Shown piece by piece: positions 11,864 through 23,818 of a stretch of 64,000 bases of DNA; the first letter of the stretch is position 1, and every line of letters starts with the position of its first letter. The position numbers and the translations under genes are program-made. The DNA comes from Bombardia bombarda (lineage: Eukaryota > Ascomycota > Sordariomycetes > Sordariales > Lasiosphaeriaceae), in contig JAULSR010000006.1 in the NCBI GenBank assembly GCA_030512295.1, forward strand, positions 186,001 through 250,000, given 5' to 3'. A model generated the notes under the pieces. The model had not been told where the DNA came from. It ran no database searches and worked only from the letters and a program-made list of their open reading frames with translations.

Positions 11864-13151
11864 CTAGTTTCCGTCCGCCCATTTCGTCTCGACCGACTTT
11901 CCGTAGCCGCCCGTGCCAATGACTGGCAGCTCGCGCTTCTCTAGCTCGGCCGTGATGAGCTTCCAGCGGCCCACCATCTTCTGTTTATCCACCGGTGTAA
12001 CTCTCCTGGGGTATAGCGTGACGTTGGGGAGGGCTGGAAGCTGGCCTCTGACCTCGAGCTCCTCGGTGAGCTTCTTGGCCTTGGGGGGCTTGGTGAGATG
12101 GGCCACCAGGCTGCCGACGGAGATGGAGCCGACCAGCTTAGCATCTGGGATGACATGGCCTGTTAGGCGTTGGATTCGCTTGGCAGCCTATTTGGATTTC
12201 AACCTTGTCAACAACTTCGCTTCCACACTCAAACAATGACATATGACAGGAAACAGTAGAATCGAAAAAAAAGGGAGGGAGGGATGTGCATACGTAAAAC
12301 TTGACCGCCAAGTCCTTCAACAGGGCTTGCTTCCAGCGGGGGTTCCACCTCTTGACGAGCTCTCTTGCCTCCGTGATGTCGAGCTGGGAGCTCTCGGAAA
12401 CAGTCTTTTCGCTCTCCTCGGAGATGACGACACCCGCCTTCTTCACACCAGCCCACACCCGTGTATAGTCGCTTTGCCTCTTCAAAACCGCCGCGCCATC
12501 TTCACCGGGAACCAGCCGGATCTCGGTGATCAAGAGCTCCTGCTCCTTGGCTACCGCCGGCGTGAACGTAGCCAGCTTGTGGGCCCTAAGGTCGGCAAAC
12601 TGCTTGATGGCGAGAGCCTCAATGACCGCCCTCCTGGCCAAGACCTCCAGCATGGCAGGGTCCGTAACCTTCTCCCGCGGCCCAAAGCCGAGATACCTGT
12701 TGGACGAACCCCAATGGCTCGGGTCGTCCCACCAGTTGGCCAGCCCGCCGACCTCCTCGAGCAGCTCGCCAGACTCGGCGGGCTTGTAGTCGGGGTCTGT
12801 GATATCGGCGTCGCGTGGCACGGCCTTGATGCCTCTTGGGTAGACGAGGTCGGTCTTGATCTCGGGCTTCCTGGTCCGGTCATTGTCCTCGTCGAGCAGG
12901 TAAGAGTCGTCGGTTGTGTCAGATACGGTCTCGAGCGCCCGTCGCGGGGCGGTGGTCGACAGGCATCGTCTTTGGGCGTGTAGCTTGCTTTGCCAGGCCT
13001 GGCTACGCGTTGCTGAGAGTTGTGATGTCTGGGATGCGGGCGCGATGCATGTTGCAGTGCGGAGGGAAGCCGACGACGACGACGAGGTCGAGACGGAGGG
13101 TGCCAGGGCAGAGGCAGAGCTGCTTATCCTCGGTAAACGGCGCATTGCCAT
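11864..13151 (-). CDS. Mitochondrial large-subunit ribosomal protein, mL50 (Mrpl13/L50) type
   Basis: Two exons, 13151-12294 and 12187-11864, separated by a 106-base GT-AG intron; 393 residues. The first 75 residues are rich in Arg, Ser and Ala without acids and contain RRCLSTTAPRR, a typical mitochondrial presequence. The body has GGLANWWDDPSHWGSSNRY and a long helical segment ARRAVIEALAIKQFADLR. The C-terminal exon carries HVIPDAKLVGSISVGSLV and KKLTEELEVRGQLPALPNV, matching the fungal L50/Yml13 pattern. It should act in the mitochondrial matrix ribosome. The family assignment rests on recognition of these blocks and the N-terminal targeting sequence; another mitoribosomal protein is the main alternative. 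It is divergent to the COX14-like gene starting at 13797, so the two mitochondrial genes share a 0.6 kb promoter region. Confidence 0.75.
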
Positions 13152-13796
13152 TGTTGGTCAACTGGGAAAAGACGCGGGCGCACGGATTGGCCGGGTGGGA
13201 TGGATTGATTGTATGGGGCGGTTTCGCGGAGCTTGCAGTTCGTCGATGCCTCTCCTTAAATCGAGCTCGAGATTGAGCGCGGCGACGACACGGCCTACAT
13301 AGACTCCATCAAAAAAATCGGTCGCTGCTGTCCAAAAGCGGTCCGTGCAGAGGTGCCCATGCTCGAGCCATGTCGGCTCGGGTCGGTACTCGACCAGGGT
13401 CCTTCCATCGCAAGCAACTTTCGCTGTTAGATGTACGCCACAGTGTGGCGGAATTCTTCAGCTAGCTGACCAGAGAAACCAACCTTATTCGCCGACATGC
13501 GGCAAGGTGTGGCCCGTGCTCTAACTCCAATTGACGACAGCATTGGATGATTTCTGGCTCATTCCCGTTCGGCTGCCACCCAAGTGGGGAAAAAAGGGAA
13601 AGAAAAATGGTCAGAGCTTCTGAATGGGACGACGCTTTTCTCGCCTCTTGCCGAAAGCTCCAAATACCTCCGAATCCGCACCTACCGAATCGATTGTCCA
13701 GCTCACTGCACGTCCCACGAGGAAACTCGATAATTCACCGAGAAGCAAGCAAGCACCAAGTGTTGTATTTTTCACGTCAACCCCCCCGATCCGCCA
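13152..13796. other. Shared promoter region of two divergent mitochondrial-protein genes
   Basis: A 645-base spacer between the start codons of the mL50-like gene (minus) and the COX14-like gene (plus). No open frame here looks coding. Regulation from one bidirectional promoter is an inference from the arrangement only. Confidence 0.6.
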
Positions 13797-14948
13797 ATGC
13801 CCATACCCGCCGCCCCACGCAGCGTCTCAGACGCGACGCGGTTCACGCCTACGACACCCCATGCCACTTCCAAAACCTCAGAGCCCCGATTCGGCCTACC
13901 GAGAAGCACACAACTAGAGGGCGCTGGCGGGAGTGGTGGCGATGGAGGCCCCGGGTCGTCTAAGTTCTTTGAGACGCCAGACCAAAAGGTTGCACGGTTA
14001 AGGGCGGCGCATCGCAAAGCAAAGGCCGCCCAGCTGTCAAAGTTCGACAAGATTGTCGATGGCAGCAGACGCTTCTTTGACTCGGCGCACAAGGTTGCCG
14101 TGATGGGACTGATTGGGTTCACTGGTAAATAACACCTGCCCCATTTATTGTCTGTGATGGTTGGTGGTTGTGCCAGTCATGACCGAACCCTCCATCCTTT
14201 TTACCGGTATACCCTTGTCTAACACTGTCTGCCCCCCTATCCAGCCATCGCCGGCCTCGTCACCGTCTACACAGCCGCCGATATGATCATGTACAACAAC
14301 AAGCGCAAGGCCGAGTTCATCGAAGCACAGAAGCGCATGGAGGCAGACAGTCTGGAGGCGGCCCGCCTGGCCTACATGACAGGCAAGGCAACACCCGACC
14401 AAATCACCCTAGTCGAGGAAGTCATGGAGCGCGAGCGCGCCGCCGGCCGGTCAGGCTCAACCAGCTCCGTCTTCTCCAAGGTGCCCAGCATCCTCGGCAC
14501 ACCTACCCCCACAGACCCCGCCCACAAGGCTGCCGCTGTCACAGTAACAAACGCCGCCACATGGCCGGCATCACCAGCGGCAGCGGCAGCGGCAGAAGAT
14601 GCAACAGACGACAAGGAGAAGAAGAGCGGCGGGCTATGGGCCTGGATGACCTCGTCTCTCAAGAAAGAGGAGGAAGGCGACCTTATCGGTTCGTCGCAAA
14701 AGAGGCTCGGATATGAGAGCCTCAGCGAGGAGGACGACAGCGCGGGCGGCATCAGGGACAGCGATATCGTCCGTGCCGTAGAAGACAAGCAGGCCTACGT
14801 ACGCGCCAAGGCGCATGCGGCGTTTGAGCAGGAAAAGGATAACCAGAGGCAGGGTGGGCCGCTGGATCAGGTTGGCCTCGACGCTGAGGAGAAGAAGCCC
14901 GCTTCGGCCGCCGCCGCAGAGCCGAAACGCAAGGGCTGGTTCTGGTGA
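13797..14948 (+). CDS. Cytochrome oxidase assembly (COX14-like) domain protein
   Basis: Two exons, 13797-14124 and 14245-14948, with a 120-base GT-AG intron; 343 residues. A short conserved segment around residues 82-130 reads KFDKIVDGSRRFFDSAHKV followed by one membrane span (about 100-122, AVMGLIGFTAIAGLVTVYTA) and a basic exit YNNKRK. This is the COX14-like arrangement that gives fungal proteins the name cytochrome oxidase c assembly domain protein. The rest is a low-complexity N-terminus and an Ala/Glu/Lys-rich tail ending KRKGWFW. The protein is probably an inner-membrane factor of complex IV assembly; this follows from the domain only. It is much longer than yeast Cox14, which is usual for filamentous fungi. 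Confidence 0.75.
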
Positions 14949-16190
14949 GCCGGGTAAGCTGGACACTTTGCCCTGCTTCCCTAACTATCCGCCTTCCCTT
15001 TACCTGGCTTCCTATGCCTCCCCACCTGCCTACCTCCTATCCGCCCCACCCACTTCCGTCAGCAAGTGATGACAACCACCCATCATATATCACCTCATCA
15101 CTACCATCATGTTGATCAAAAGGAATGCTCCATAATGCTATGCCAGAATAGGCATTAATGACTTAGGATGCTTTCAATAACTACCTACGCTACGGCCGGC
15201 GCAGTCAGCCTCCACATGAGAAAAGGGCCAAAAGACTGTACCATAGTGTAGAAAAACGGTTGTGCTGCATTATAAATCTCGGCGCAGAATGGTGTATTTT
15301 TTGTATGTACATAGGCGGTTGAATTGTATTTAATTTTCCATATTGGTATCTATGAGACCTTTCTCCTTTCGCATCTTGATCCTTCGCCGAATCCGAAGTG
15401 ACGAGTCATATGTGGCACCGGCAGACGGGGTCATCAAGACATATGGATGCATGCAAGACGAAAGAGAGAGAACAAGTGAGAATAAGATATGATGTCGTGT
15501 TACGCTTCACAAAACTCCATCACCGATGCAACTTTCGGCCGGTATACAGCATATTGCTTGCGCTTTCATGCAAGCTATTATGATACGGGTGTTGTGTGTA
15601 ACACCCACCCTATTCGCCTTGCATCCCTGTTCCCCTATTTGACTCCCAACAACGATCAAAGTACCAATACATTGCAGACGATCCCGAGGTCCGAGTAAAC
15701 ACCATTCCATACAGATGCGAAGGAAAATCTCCGGTTCCCATGTCCGATCAAAGGTAAGTAAGCACACATTGCCTCCCTCGTAAAAAAAAGAAAAAGAAAA
15801 GAAATTTGTCCTCGCTGTGCTTCGCTTCGCTACTTCCCGAACAAGACAGACCAACATTAAAAAAGAAAATAAAACGGAAAAAAGAGGGATGAACGAATGA
15901 AACCCCCCAGATGGATATTTTTGCCACCCCTGAACCACATGCACCCGCCCAAACAATTTCCAAAGCCATTCAGCTCGCCCGCCCGCCCGTAACCAAAAAA
16001 AAGAGAGAAACAAAAGAGAGAGCAAAGTGAATAGAAAAGCCCCGCAAGCAAAAAAAAAACCAAAATACTCCTTATTTATGATGATGCAATCGCTGCGCCC
16101 CCCCCCCACCCTCCTAACATTGTCAATCCTCTGCAACGAACTCTCCACAGCACTCCTGCGGCGGCCGCAGTACCCATCTTCTTTCTCCTC
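14949..16190. other. Intergenic between convergent genes
   Basis: The 3' flanks of the COX14-like gene and the Q/S-rich gene. From about 15780 to 16070 the plus strand is strongly purine-rich with A-tracts, which on the minus strand gives T-rich frames that imitate membrane proteins. I see no gene in it. Confidence 0.65.
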
Positions 16191-17660
16191 CTACGATATG
16201 ATTATGTGATTAAAATGGCCCGGCACCTTCATCCGGCACTTCTCGCAGTCGGCTCGGTATCCTATACTGAACGACCGCTTCATGCCGGGCTGCAGGGCCG
16301 TCCACGAGTTAATCGTGTGCTTTGACCGCGCGTGGCCCTTTTTTGGCGAGGGCGTCGTCGTCGTCGGCGACGACTCGACGTCCATGCCGCTGTTTTGGCT
16401 CGAGACCGACCCCCCGGCGAGCCGTGGCGCGGCTGCAGCAGCGGGGGCGAGCTGGGGCCATCCTGTTGCTGGTGATGGTGGGGTCCGCCTCTAAACTCGG
16501 CAGCTGAGCTGGAGCGGGTGGGTAGGGTTGATAGGAGCGGATGCTGGTGGGTGAGCCGGCCGAGATTGTGGTTGTGGTGGTTCTGGCTGTTGTTGTTAAT
16601 GCTCTGGAAGGAGGACGAGGATGAGGACGAGTCGAGCACCATGCGCGGGCTCTCGAGGCTGCCGCTGCTGCCGTCCTCCCCGCCGCTTTCACTAATAGGC
16701 GACGGGAGGCGGCGGGTCTGCACCATGTTCCAGTTGGAAATGAATTGCGCGGCGTTGGCGGTCGCGCCGTCGAGAGAGCGGGGGATGCTGCTGCTGCTCT
16801 CGTGGCCGCCGTTGTCCATCATATTTGTGAGCTGTTGTGAGTTTCCCGCCAGGCTGTTACCGCCGTTCCCGTCGAAGCCGCCCATGGGTGAGTTTAGTTG
16901 TTCGGGTAAAGAATCCATCAGGGCGCTCTGCATCACGTTTCCGGCTGCGCCGCCCCAGTTGCTGTTCCCGCGGACCTGCTGCGCAAAGCTGCAGTGGATG
17001 GGCGTCGGCATGCGGCCTGTGATGTTGGCCACGGCCTGATCGGGGTGGAACGGGCCTGGGTGCAGATGGTCCTGGTCCTGATTTTGTTGTTGTTGTTGTT
17101 GTTGTTGTTGGCCGCCGCCGCCGCCGCCGCCGTCCTGGTTGTCCGATTCCATGTGCATGTGCGATGGCGGTGGTGTGTCATCATACATGTCCATCATGTC
17201 CATATCTCGGTCAGCCATGTCTGAGACCAAGATGGACGGCGATAGCTGCTGTGGGAGGAGCTCGGGCTCAGGCGCCCAGATGTGCTGCTGCGGCTCCATG
17301 GAATTGGAGTCCTCCGAGTCCGAGGCGCCCGGCGTGATTGTGCGCGGGTAGCCAGGCACGGGGAAGGACTGCTGTGGTTGTGGGAAGGTTGGGGGGTCAG
17401 CCCATCGCTTGGCGTTGGGTGACGTCCGCAGCGGTAGTGCTTGCAGTCGTTTCTGTCATCTGAAGTCAGTCTCATTGATTTGGTACGGAGGAAAGTATGC
17501 ACCGAATAGGTCCCCAGGCCGAGACGGGACGATATCAGGAAGTGATGCTGCTTACACTTCTATGCTCGGTGAATCCCAAAGTGCCTCCATTTGTCAAGTC
17601 GGCGTAGTCATCCTCACGCACTCGTTTGCGGTGGGCCTCGGGCCACGCGTGCTCGGTCAT
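16191..17660 (-). CDS. Conserved fungal Q/S-rich protein, one apparent frameshift
   Basis: Two exons, 17660-17556 and 17452-16191, with a 103-base intron; about 455 residues if one base is restored. The N-terminus MTEHAWPEAHRKRVREDDY and the following KRLQALPLRTSPNAKRWA are clearly constrained. The middle is disordered: poly-Gln, poly-Gly, poly-Ser and Asn-rich stretches with short conserved islands such as TGRMPTPIHCSFAQQVR. The C-terminus ends in GYRADCEKCRMKVPGHFNHI with a CxxC pair. I do not recognise a named family; the composition suggests a nuclear regulator, which is inference. The conserved C-terminal 70 residues are in a different frame from the rest. The break lies at a run of six C on the plus strand (16410-16415) and is cured by one extra base. 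Confidence 0.78.
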
Positions 17661-20600
17661 GGTGGTGGTGCTTGTTGTGGTTCGAAGCGCCAACACGTGC
17701 AAAGAGGCAGAGCCGCCCCTGGTGTTATAAACGTGGGTCGCAATGATGGTGGTAATGATGCAATGGCTTTGGTGTGTTCTCGTATCGTATAGTAGCCGGT
17801 TAAGGTGAGGAAGGTAGAGGCGGGAGGAGCAACCCTATCTACTGCTGCACCTAATTGATAGTACTGAGCGATAAGGCCGATGCACAATGGCGCAAAAGTT
17901 GAAGAAATGTCGCACGGAATATGTGAGACTCCTGATGGCTTGGGGTGCCTCGCGTCTGTCTGTCTCCCTTGATCTGCGGAAGAGAGGGACGTTCGAGAAT
18001 GAAGATGAATCGAGTGGTTGCTGAATGGCGGAGGAGGCTGAGCTCGCTGCGCAGTCGGTGCGGGCAGGGTGCTGGCCAGCGATCCAGCGGTGCCAGTGTG
18101 GTTAGTGGTCCGCCCCAGTTTCTCCCCAGTTCTGTCCAGTCAGCTCGCGCCCTGGATGTGTAGCGCAGCTAGCTCGACTCGGCTCCTTCCCGCCCGGTGG
18201 GCTAGCCGACTCCTGGGCTCCCTGCGAAGCTGGGGTATTCCACAAGCCACGGGAACCTGGGGACGAACGAGCTGGCTGTCCAAGAAGGTACACAGATAGG
18301 CTGGTGCTGCTATGGACAACGCAGTAGGTGACAGATTTGGCACGGGCGACAGCAAAAAGAACTCTACCAGTCCCATCAGAGTGATGCTTGCGACGAGGGT
18401 GCTAGGGCTGGATAAACGATGGCGTTCCAGCAGGTCGTTGTGTTGGAGTGGAAGCGAATCGCGACGGCTGACAACAGAGTGCACCTACCTACCTACGTCA
18501 GATGCAACAAGGGTTCACTGAAGCGGATTGGCGATACAAAAACAAACAAACAAATAAATCGAATACCTCACCGCACACCACGAGCAAAAAGAGAAAGCTC
18601 ATCTATTTCGACAAAGAAGACACAATTCCACAGATGATAGGAACGGAAAAGAAGCAGAGTGGGGGTGGTGATGAAGATGTTTTTAGTGGTTCTCACACCC
18701 ACCCACAGGCCGCTATGAGGGCCATCCAGTGGATGGCTCTGGAGGGCTGGCCAGAGGGCTGGACGCACGCACGCACGCACGCACGCCCGCCCGCCCGCCC
18801 GCCTCATGCCACGGACGGACGGCGACAGGCTTCTGGCACGGCACCACCACCACTCTACAGGGTGCGCAGGGGCCTTCAACCTGGCAAGGCGACGAGGGCG
18901 GATCCTCCTGCAGGGTGTGTGTGTGTGGACTGTGGACCAATGCACCCGAGTCGCTAGAAAGCTGTCCACCAAAAAAAACAAGGGCCTCGAAGAGTGCGCA
19001 TCGTTTCAGGATTGCTTCAAGAGCCGTCCGAAGAGGCCAGTCTTTTGGTGGGGGCGTCCATCGTCGTGGAGAGGCAGGCATCACAGCGCTACAAGCGTTG
19101 CCCTATTTGGCCGAGCCAGACAGGCCTCTGTTGTGGCTGTGGTTGTGGTTGTGGTTGTGGGTGTCTGAACCTCAGCCTGGCATTTCTCCATGCACATTTT
19201 CATGTGCGCGCTCTTCAGGGAGAAGGCAAGGGCAGTATCGAATCGCTTCGCTCCTCGCATTGCAGGCGCTCGCTTGAGAGCAATTCAGTTCATAATCAAG
19301 GAAGCAAACTGACCCCTTTTTTATTTCAAGCGAAGATGCATCCGCCATGTACAGCATCTTTATTTCCCCAAGTTCTAGCGTCCGGGCAGACAAAGTCTCG
19401 CCTTGTTGACGGCGTGCCTAGGTATCACATGTGGTCTTTCTTACTGCTGCTGACTCATACCATAGCTTCACGCCATCGCGCAGTAGTCGTCTCAATGCCG
19501 GGAGCCTCGAGCAACACCTTCTCGATCACTACTCGCACGGCAGACATGTTTATGTGTCTGTCGGCGACCACTAGGTCTTGATTATGGCCCCCGAGCAGGC
19601 CTGGCTGCCCGGGAGGCATTAGACTTCTCTCGAGGACTGTGCCTCCTCCTCGAGAGATCAGCCGAGTGGGGATCGTCGTTTGTGTTCGCCTGCTGCCGTC
19701 GCCGCCGCTCACATATTAAACGAAAACATAACAAGGCTGGAGCAAGCAAGGGCAAAAGACTTTCGAGATGGTTGTTTTCGTCCCCCACAATACTGCCTAG
19801 TATTTGCAGATGTTGGTCTCGGATGTCAAGTACGCCACAGGATGGGTCGAATACCAATGTCTGGCCCCGTCGAACGTCCGAAGTGGGCATATCGAAGCCG
19901 ATCGGGCGGGAACGAGCGCTTCCATCCGAGATCGGCACAACTGCACTGTCAACTATCGGCCCTCGGAGCTAGTGATGTAGGATGGACATGGGTCGCCGCC
20001 GGCTTGTCCCAATGGGCGGGTTTGCCGCAACATCGTGTGTCTCGACGGTTATGTAAGTGGGAGCCAAGCTTTGAGCGGACGGGCTTTGGAGGGGATAGAT
20101 GGATGCCATATCCGAAACCTGACACTGGCCGTTGCCTGTAAAGCTACTGTGGAGAGGCGTGAATGCTTATTCAGATGAGCCGCGACAGCTCTCGGATCCA
20201 TGGCATGTACCTAGGTAGTGTATAGCAATCCTCGGTACGAGGCAAACCCAGGCGGGGAAGACGTCTGTTGGCACTGATGTGTCGAGCAAGTAGAAGAAGC
20301 TACTACTCAGCTGATTTTATTCAAGCCACCGCTCGGAAGACATGACGCTCGAGTCAATAAACGAAAACGGCCTTCGACCTCGCAGAAAATATTTACCTTA
20401 GGTACCTGTTCTAGAGGCACTTGTCCATTTTGGGATCGGAGGAGATGCTCGGAGGCACTCACCGATCCTTTCCCCCCGCATCCAACATGTCACTTTGTAA
20501 TGTGTAATGCGCTTCAGCTTGTTTTGGAAAGAACAAATATAGGTTTTAGTGTACATTCGTATTTCGGACAAGTTCCAGATGCAGTAGAAAGTGTGTTGAT

Positions 20601-21743
20601 GGTGACTACAGCGTTTGAAGGTGGACAAGGTATATCATCGTCGTCTGATATCAGCAGACACCTCGGTCTACTGCTGTGATACCGGATTCTGACACTACTG
20701 GATTAAACTCTAGGCCCAGAAAGTCGTTGTTGTCAAGGCGGTGAGTCGAGCGAGATTGGATTGACCTTGAGCACAAAATTTCTTTGCCCCTCCTTTTGGG
20801 CCTGTGCCTGGGTGTGTGCCCCTCAGTTTCCTTCGAGCCCCACCATGGAGCTTGGAGCCACCAACCACATGAAGGCAATTGCAGACTGGAAGGACGACCA
20901 GGTCAAAATGTATTCTATTTCCTGGGCTCTGACTGTGTACAACACGTACCTAGGTATGCATTGGAGTCTATCGAATCCAATTGGATTGAGTTTCCGGGCA
21001 CCCGCAGCCATAGGGCATGCCGCAGCCGACTGGTCGAACCCGAATAATGATCTCTTGGATTTCTTAAATTTTATTTTTTTTCGTTATGTTTCCTTTTTGC
21101 CCTATGCAGAGAACCGGCTCGATCGGCTGCGAGCGTGAGATGCCTTGCAAGCTGCATCCTTGTGATCGAATCAGGCCAAGATGCTGAGCACGAGCTTCGA
21201 TCCCAGGTCTTTTCGAGGTTAGGTAGCTGAAGGTAGGTAGGTCCTCGCCCGTATCAGAGATCATCATGGCTCGAAGATATCGGCAAGGTAAGGTAGGTAT
21301 TTTGTGCTCGTACCACTGGTGTCTGTTTTGGTAGGTGACTCACTTGTAAAAAAAAAACACTTAAACATTTGGCTTCCCACATTCTGCAAGCACCCTGGAG
21401 CCTGTCTTTCTCTGCCAATTTCGACAAGAGTAATTCTTTGTTGCAACCCTCTCCTTGCTAGTCCCCCAAGTCCCACTTGTCGTCCAAGGGCGCCAATTGT
21501 AATTGACATCCAATTCGTCCCTGCCTCTGTTCCGACTGCGAGCTCGGTGGCCACACTTTCCCTTCCCGCAACCTACTTACCTACCCACACATCCACCCAA
21601 CAAACGTCACTGCTTTGTTTTTTGACTCCTCCCCAGGACAGTCACAGGTGAACACGCATAACGCCTCACGTCTTTTCCACCTCCATTTTTTTTTGTTCTG
21701 TCGACTCGACACTTGTGATACCCCCCAGAAGCATTTTATAACA
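17661..21743. other. 4 kb gene-poor region with microsatellites
   Basis: It separates two divergent genes, so it includes both promoters and possibly a long leader for DAHP synthase. Open frames up to about 180 codons exist but are built on low-complexity DNA such as the ACGC/CCGC run at 18763-18803 and the TGTGGT run near 19133-19163. None has a recognisable domain or a consistent splice model. Palindromic TACCTAGGTA motifs occur near 20206-20216 and 20946-20955, and TAGGTAGGT-like repeats near 21225-21300. Confidence 0.55.
18763..18803. repeat. ACGC then CCGC microsatellite
   Basis: Six tandem ACGC units run directly into about four CCGC units. It is not in a supported gene. Confidence 0.9.
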
Positions 21744-23094
21744 ATGCCTGGACTCGATATGGCGCCCCTTCAGGCCGATGACATGAGAGGTATGTATGAC
21801 ACTAGAAAACCGTTATTATACCTTTTCGCCACAGCTTGGTTAGCCCAATATCATGGGGCCATCCATTAGGGCCACATCTCAAAACCACAGCCGGCAAAAA
21901 CTCATGATGCCCGTTACCTTTTGTTCACAATAGCATGAGACTAACCATTGTTCTCCTCAAGTGCTGGGTCAGGATCCTCTGATCCCCCCTGCTCTCCTGA
22001 TCTCGGAGATTCCCATGTCGGATGACGCCCTCCAGACTGTCGTTAAGGGTAGACGGGATGCTGTCGGTTGCATTATGGGCCGCAACGACCGCCTGCTGGT
22101 CATCGTTGGACCCTGCTCTATTCACGACCCCTCTACCGCGATTGAGTACGCCACAAGACTCAAGGCACTCTCAGACAAGCTCTCTGACGATCTCGTCATC
22201 GTCATGCGCGCCTACCTCGAGAAGCCCCGGACGACGGTCGGCTGGAAGGGCCTCATTAACGACCCCGATATCGACGAGACCTTCAAGATCAACAAGGGCC
22301 TCCGCGTCTCGAGACAGCTCTTCCACGACCTGACCTCCACCGGCATGCCCATTGCCAGCGAGATGCTCGACACCATCTCCCCCCAGTTCCTGTCCGACTT
22401 CATCTCGGTTGGCGCAATCGGTGCACGCACCACCGAGTCCCAGCTGCATCGTGAGCTGGCCTCTGGTCTCTCGTACCCCGTCGGATTCAAGAACGGCACC
22501 GACGGCAACCTAGGCGTCGCCATTGACGCCATTGGATCTGCCGCTTCCAAACACCACTTCATGGGCGTCACAAAGCAGGGCCTGGCGGCTATTACCCGCA
22601 CCAAGGGCAACGAACACGGCTTCGTCATCCTCAGAGGCGGCACTAGGGGACCCAACTTCGACAAGGAGAACATTGCTCTGGCAAAGGAGACGCTGATCAA
22701 GAAGAAGCAAAAGATGGCCATCATGGTTGACTGCTCTCACGGTAAGCCTATCGAAAGATTTTGAGCCAGGTATTCTCAAGATGCTAACCAGGACACAGGC
22801 AACTCGAACAAGGACCACCGGAACCAGCCCAAGGTGGCCAAGGTCGTCGCCGATCAGCTCCGTGAGGGTGAGAAGGCCATCATCGGAGTCATGATCGAGT
22901 CCAACATCAATGAGGGCAACCAAAAGGTTCCCGCGGAGGGTCCTGGCGCTCTCAAGAAGGGCGTCAGCATCACAGATGCGTGCATTGACTGGGACAGCAC
23001 CGTGACGGTTCTCGAGGACCTGGCTGCCGCCGTTCGCGAGCGCAGACAGATCAACCGCGCCGCTAACGGTAACGGCAACGGCGTCTCCCACTAG
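21744..23094 (+). CDS. ARO4: 3-deoxy-D-arabino-heptulosonate 7-phosphate (DAHP) synthase, class I
   Basis: It catalyses the first step of the shikimate pathway, condensing phosphoenolpyruvate and erythrose 4-phosphate, in the cytosol. Three exons: 21744-21789, 21962-22741 and 22799-23094; 373 residues, the normal length for the fungal enzyme. Diagnostic blocks are GPCSIHD (65-71), RAYLEKPRTTVGWKGLINDP (98-117), GAIGARTTESQLHRELASG, VGFKNGTDG, FVILRGG, and, across the second intron, DCSHGNSNKD followed by GVMIESNINEGNQ. The sequence GNEHGFVILRGG is closer to the tyrosine-regulated Aro4 type than to Aro3, so the symbol is a best match; allosteric specificity cannot be read reliably. Intact and conventional. 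Confidence 0.96.
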
Positions 23095-23818
23095 GGGATT
23101 ACTCCAGAGAAACAGGTTCAATTTCACCACCACTTTTTTTTTTGGCTCTCCTAAAAAGGCAGAAGCTGGAAGAGGCATCATTGCGGAAAAAACTATCTCA
23201 TCGACATCTTCACCACACGAGTGCTATGAACGGGCGCGGGTAACGGACGGTTATTGGAGGCTGTTTGTTGTGATTCATCCTCAACAACTGCGACGAGCGG
23301 GGGCATTATTTTCGTTGCGATACATCCATCCATCAGCATAGTTGAAGAGAAGGAAACGTTGAATGAAACTCATGGACAGCCCATAATATTTCAGTCGGTT
23401 CACAAGTTTGTTTGCGGTGTTGGCACGCTGCACACTTTCCCCTTTCCCACTGTAGATATTTAGGCCTCGATACAGACTAAACATTGCTTCCATTGTACTA
23501 AAATTACTTTTGGGGCTCTTGAGATAGTAGCAGCAGCAGCACAAGTAGGGCTTGTTGGACAGTTAATGAAACGTATGGTGGACTCATGACCAATTCACTC
23601 CTCTTATGTATGTAGTTGAACGTCCTAGTCCAGACTCAGATACACCATTGACACGTACATCTTACGACTTGACATACACACTGCCATTGAGTTATAGGCA
23701 GACCTCACATCTTTGAAGCGCTCCCTTTGCAATAAGCCAGACTTGGAAAGCTCAGTCTTATAGTTTTCCATAGCCCAGAGTCCCAATCGGTATCGTCCAA
23801 CACATGTAAATGTAATTA
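23095..23818. other. Spacer between convergent genes
   Basis: 3' flank of DAHP synthase and of the Cys-rich membrane protein gene. A CAG run near 23529-23540 is the only repeat. No gene is visible. Confidence 0.7.

Noticed and set aside
15507..16148. 213-codon minus-strand frame with Phe/Leu-rich segments
   Set aside because: Produced by A-tracts on the plus strand in a 3' flank; no homology and no splice support.
16518..17039. 173-codon plus-strand frame opposite the Q/S-rich gene
   Set aside because: Antisense shadow; hydrophobic Leu runs arise from reverse-complemented Gln/Ser codons.
18729..19277. 182-codon frame across microsatellites
   Set aside because: Built on ACGC/CCGC and TGTGGT repeats, open in several frames at once, so low complexity rather than coding.
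22510..23181. 223-codon minus-strand frame opposite DAHP synthase
   Set aside because: Shadow of the DAHP synthase exons; it crosses the intron without regard to splicing and has no domain.
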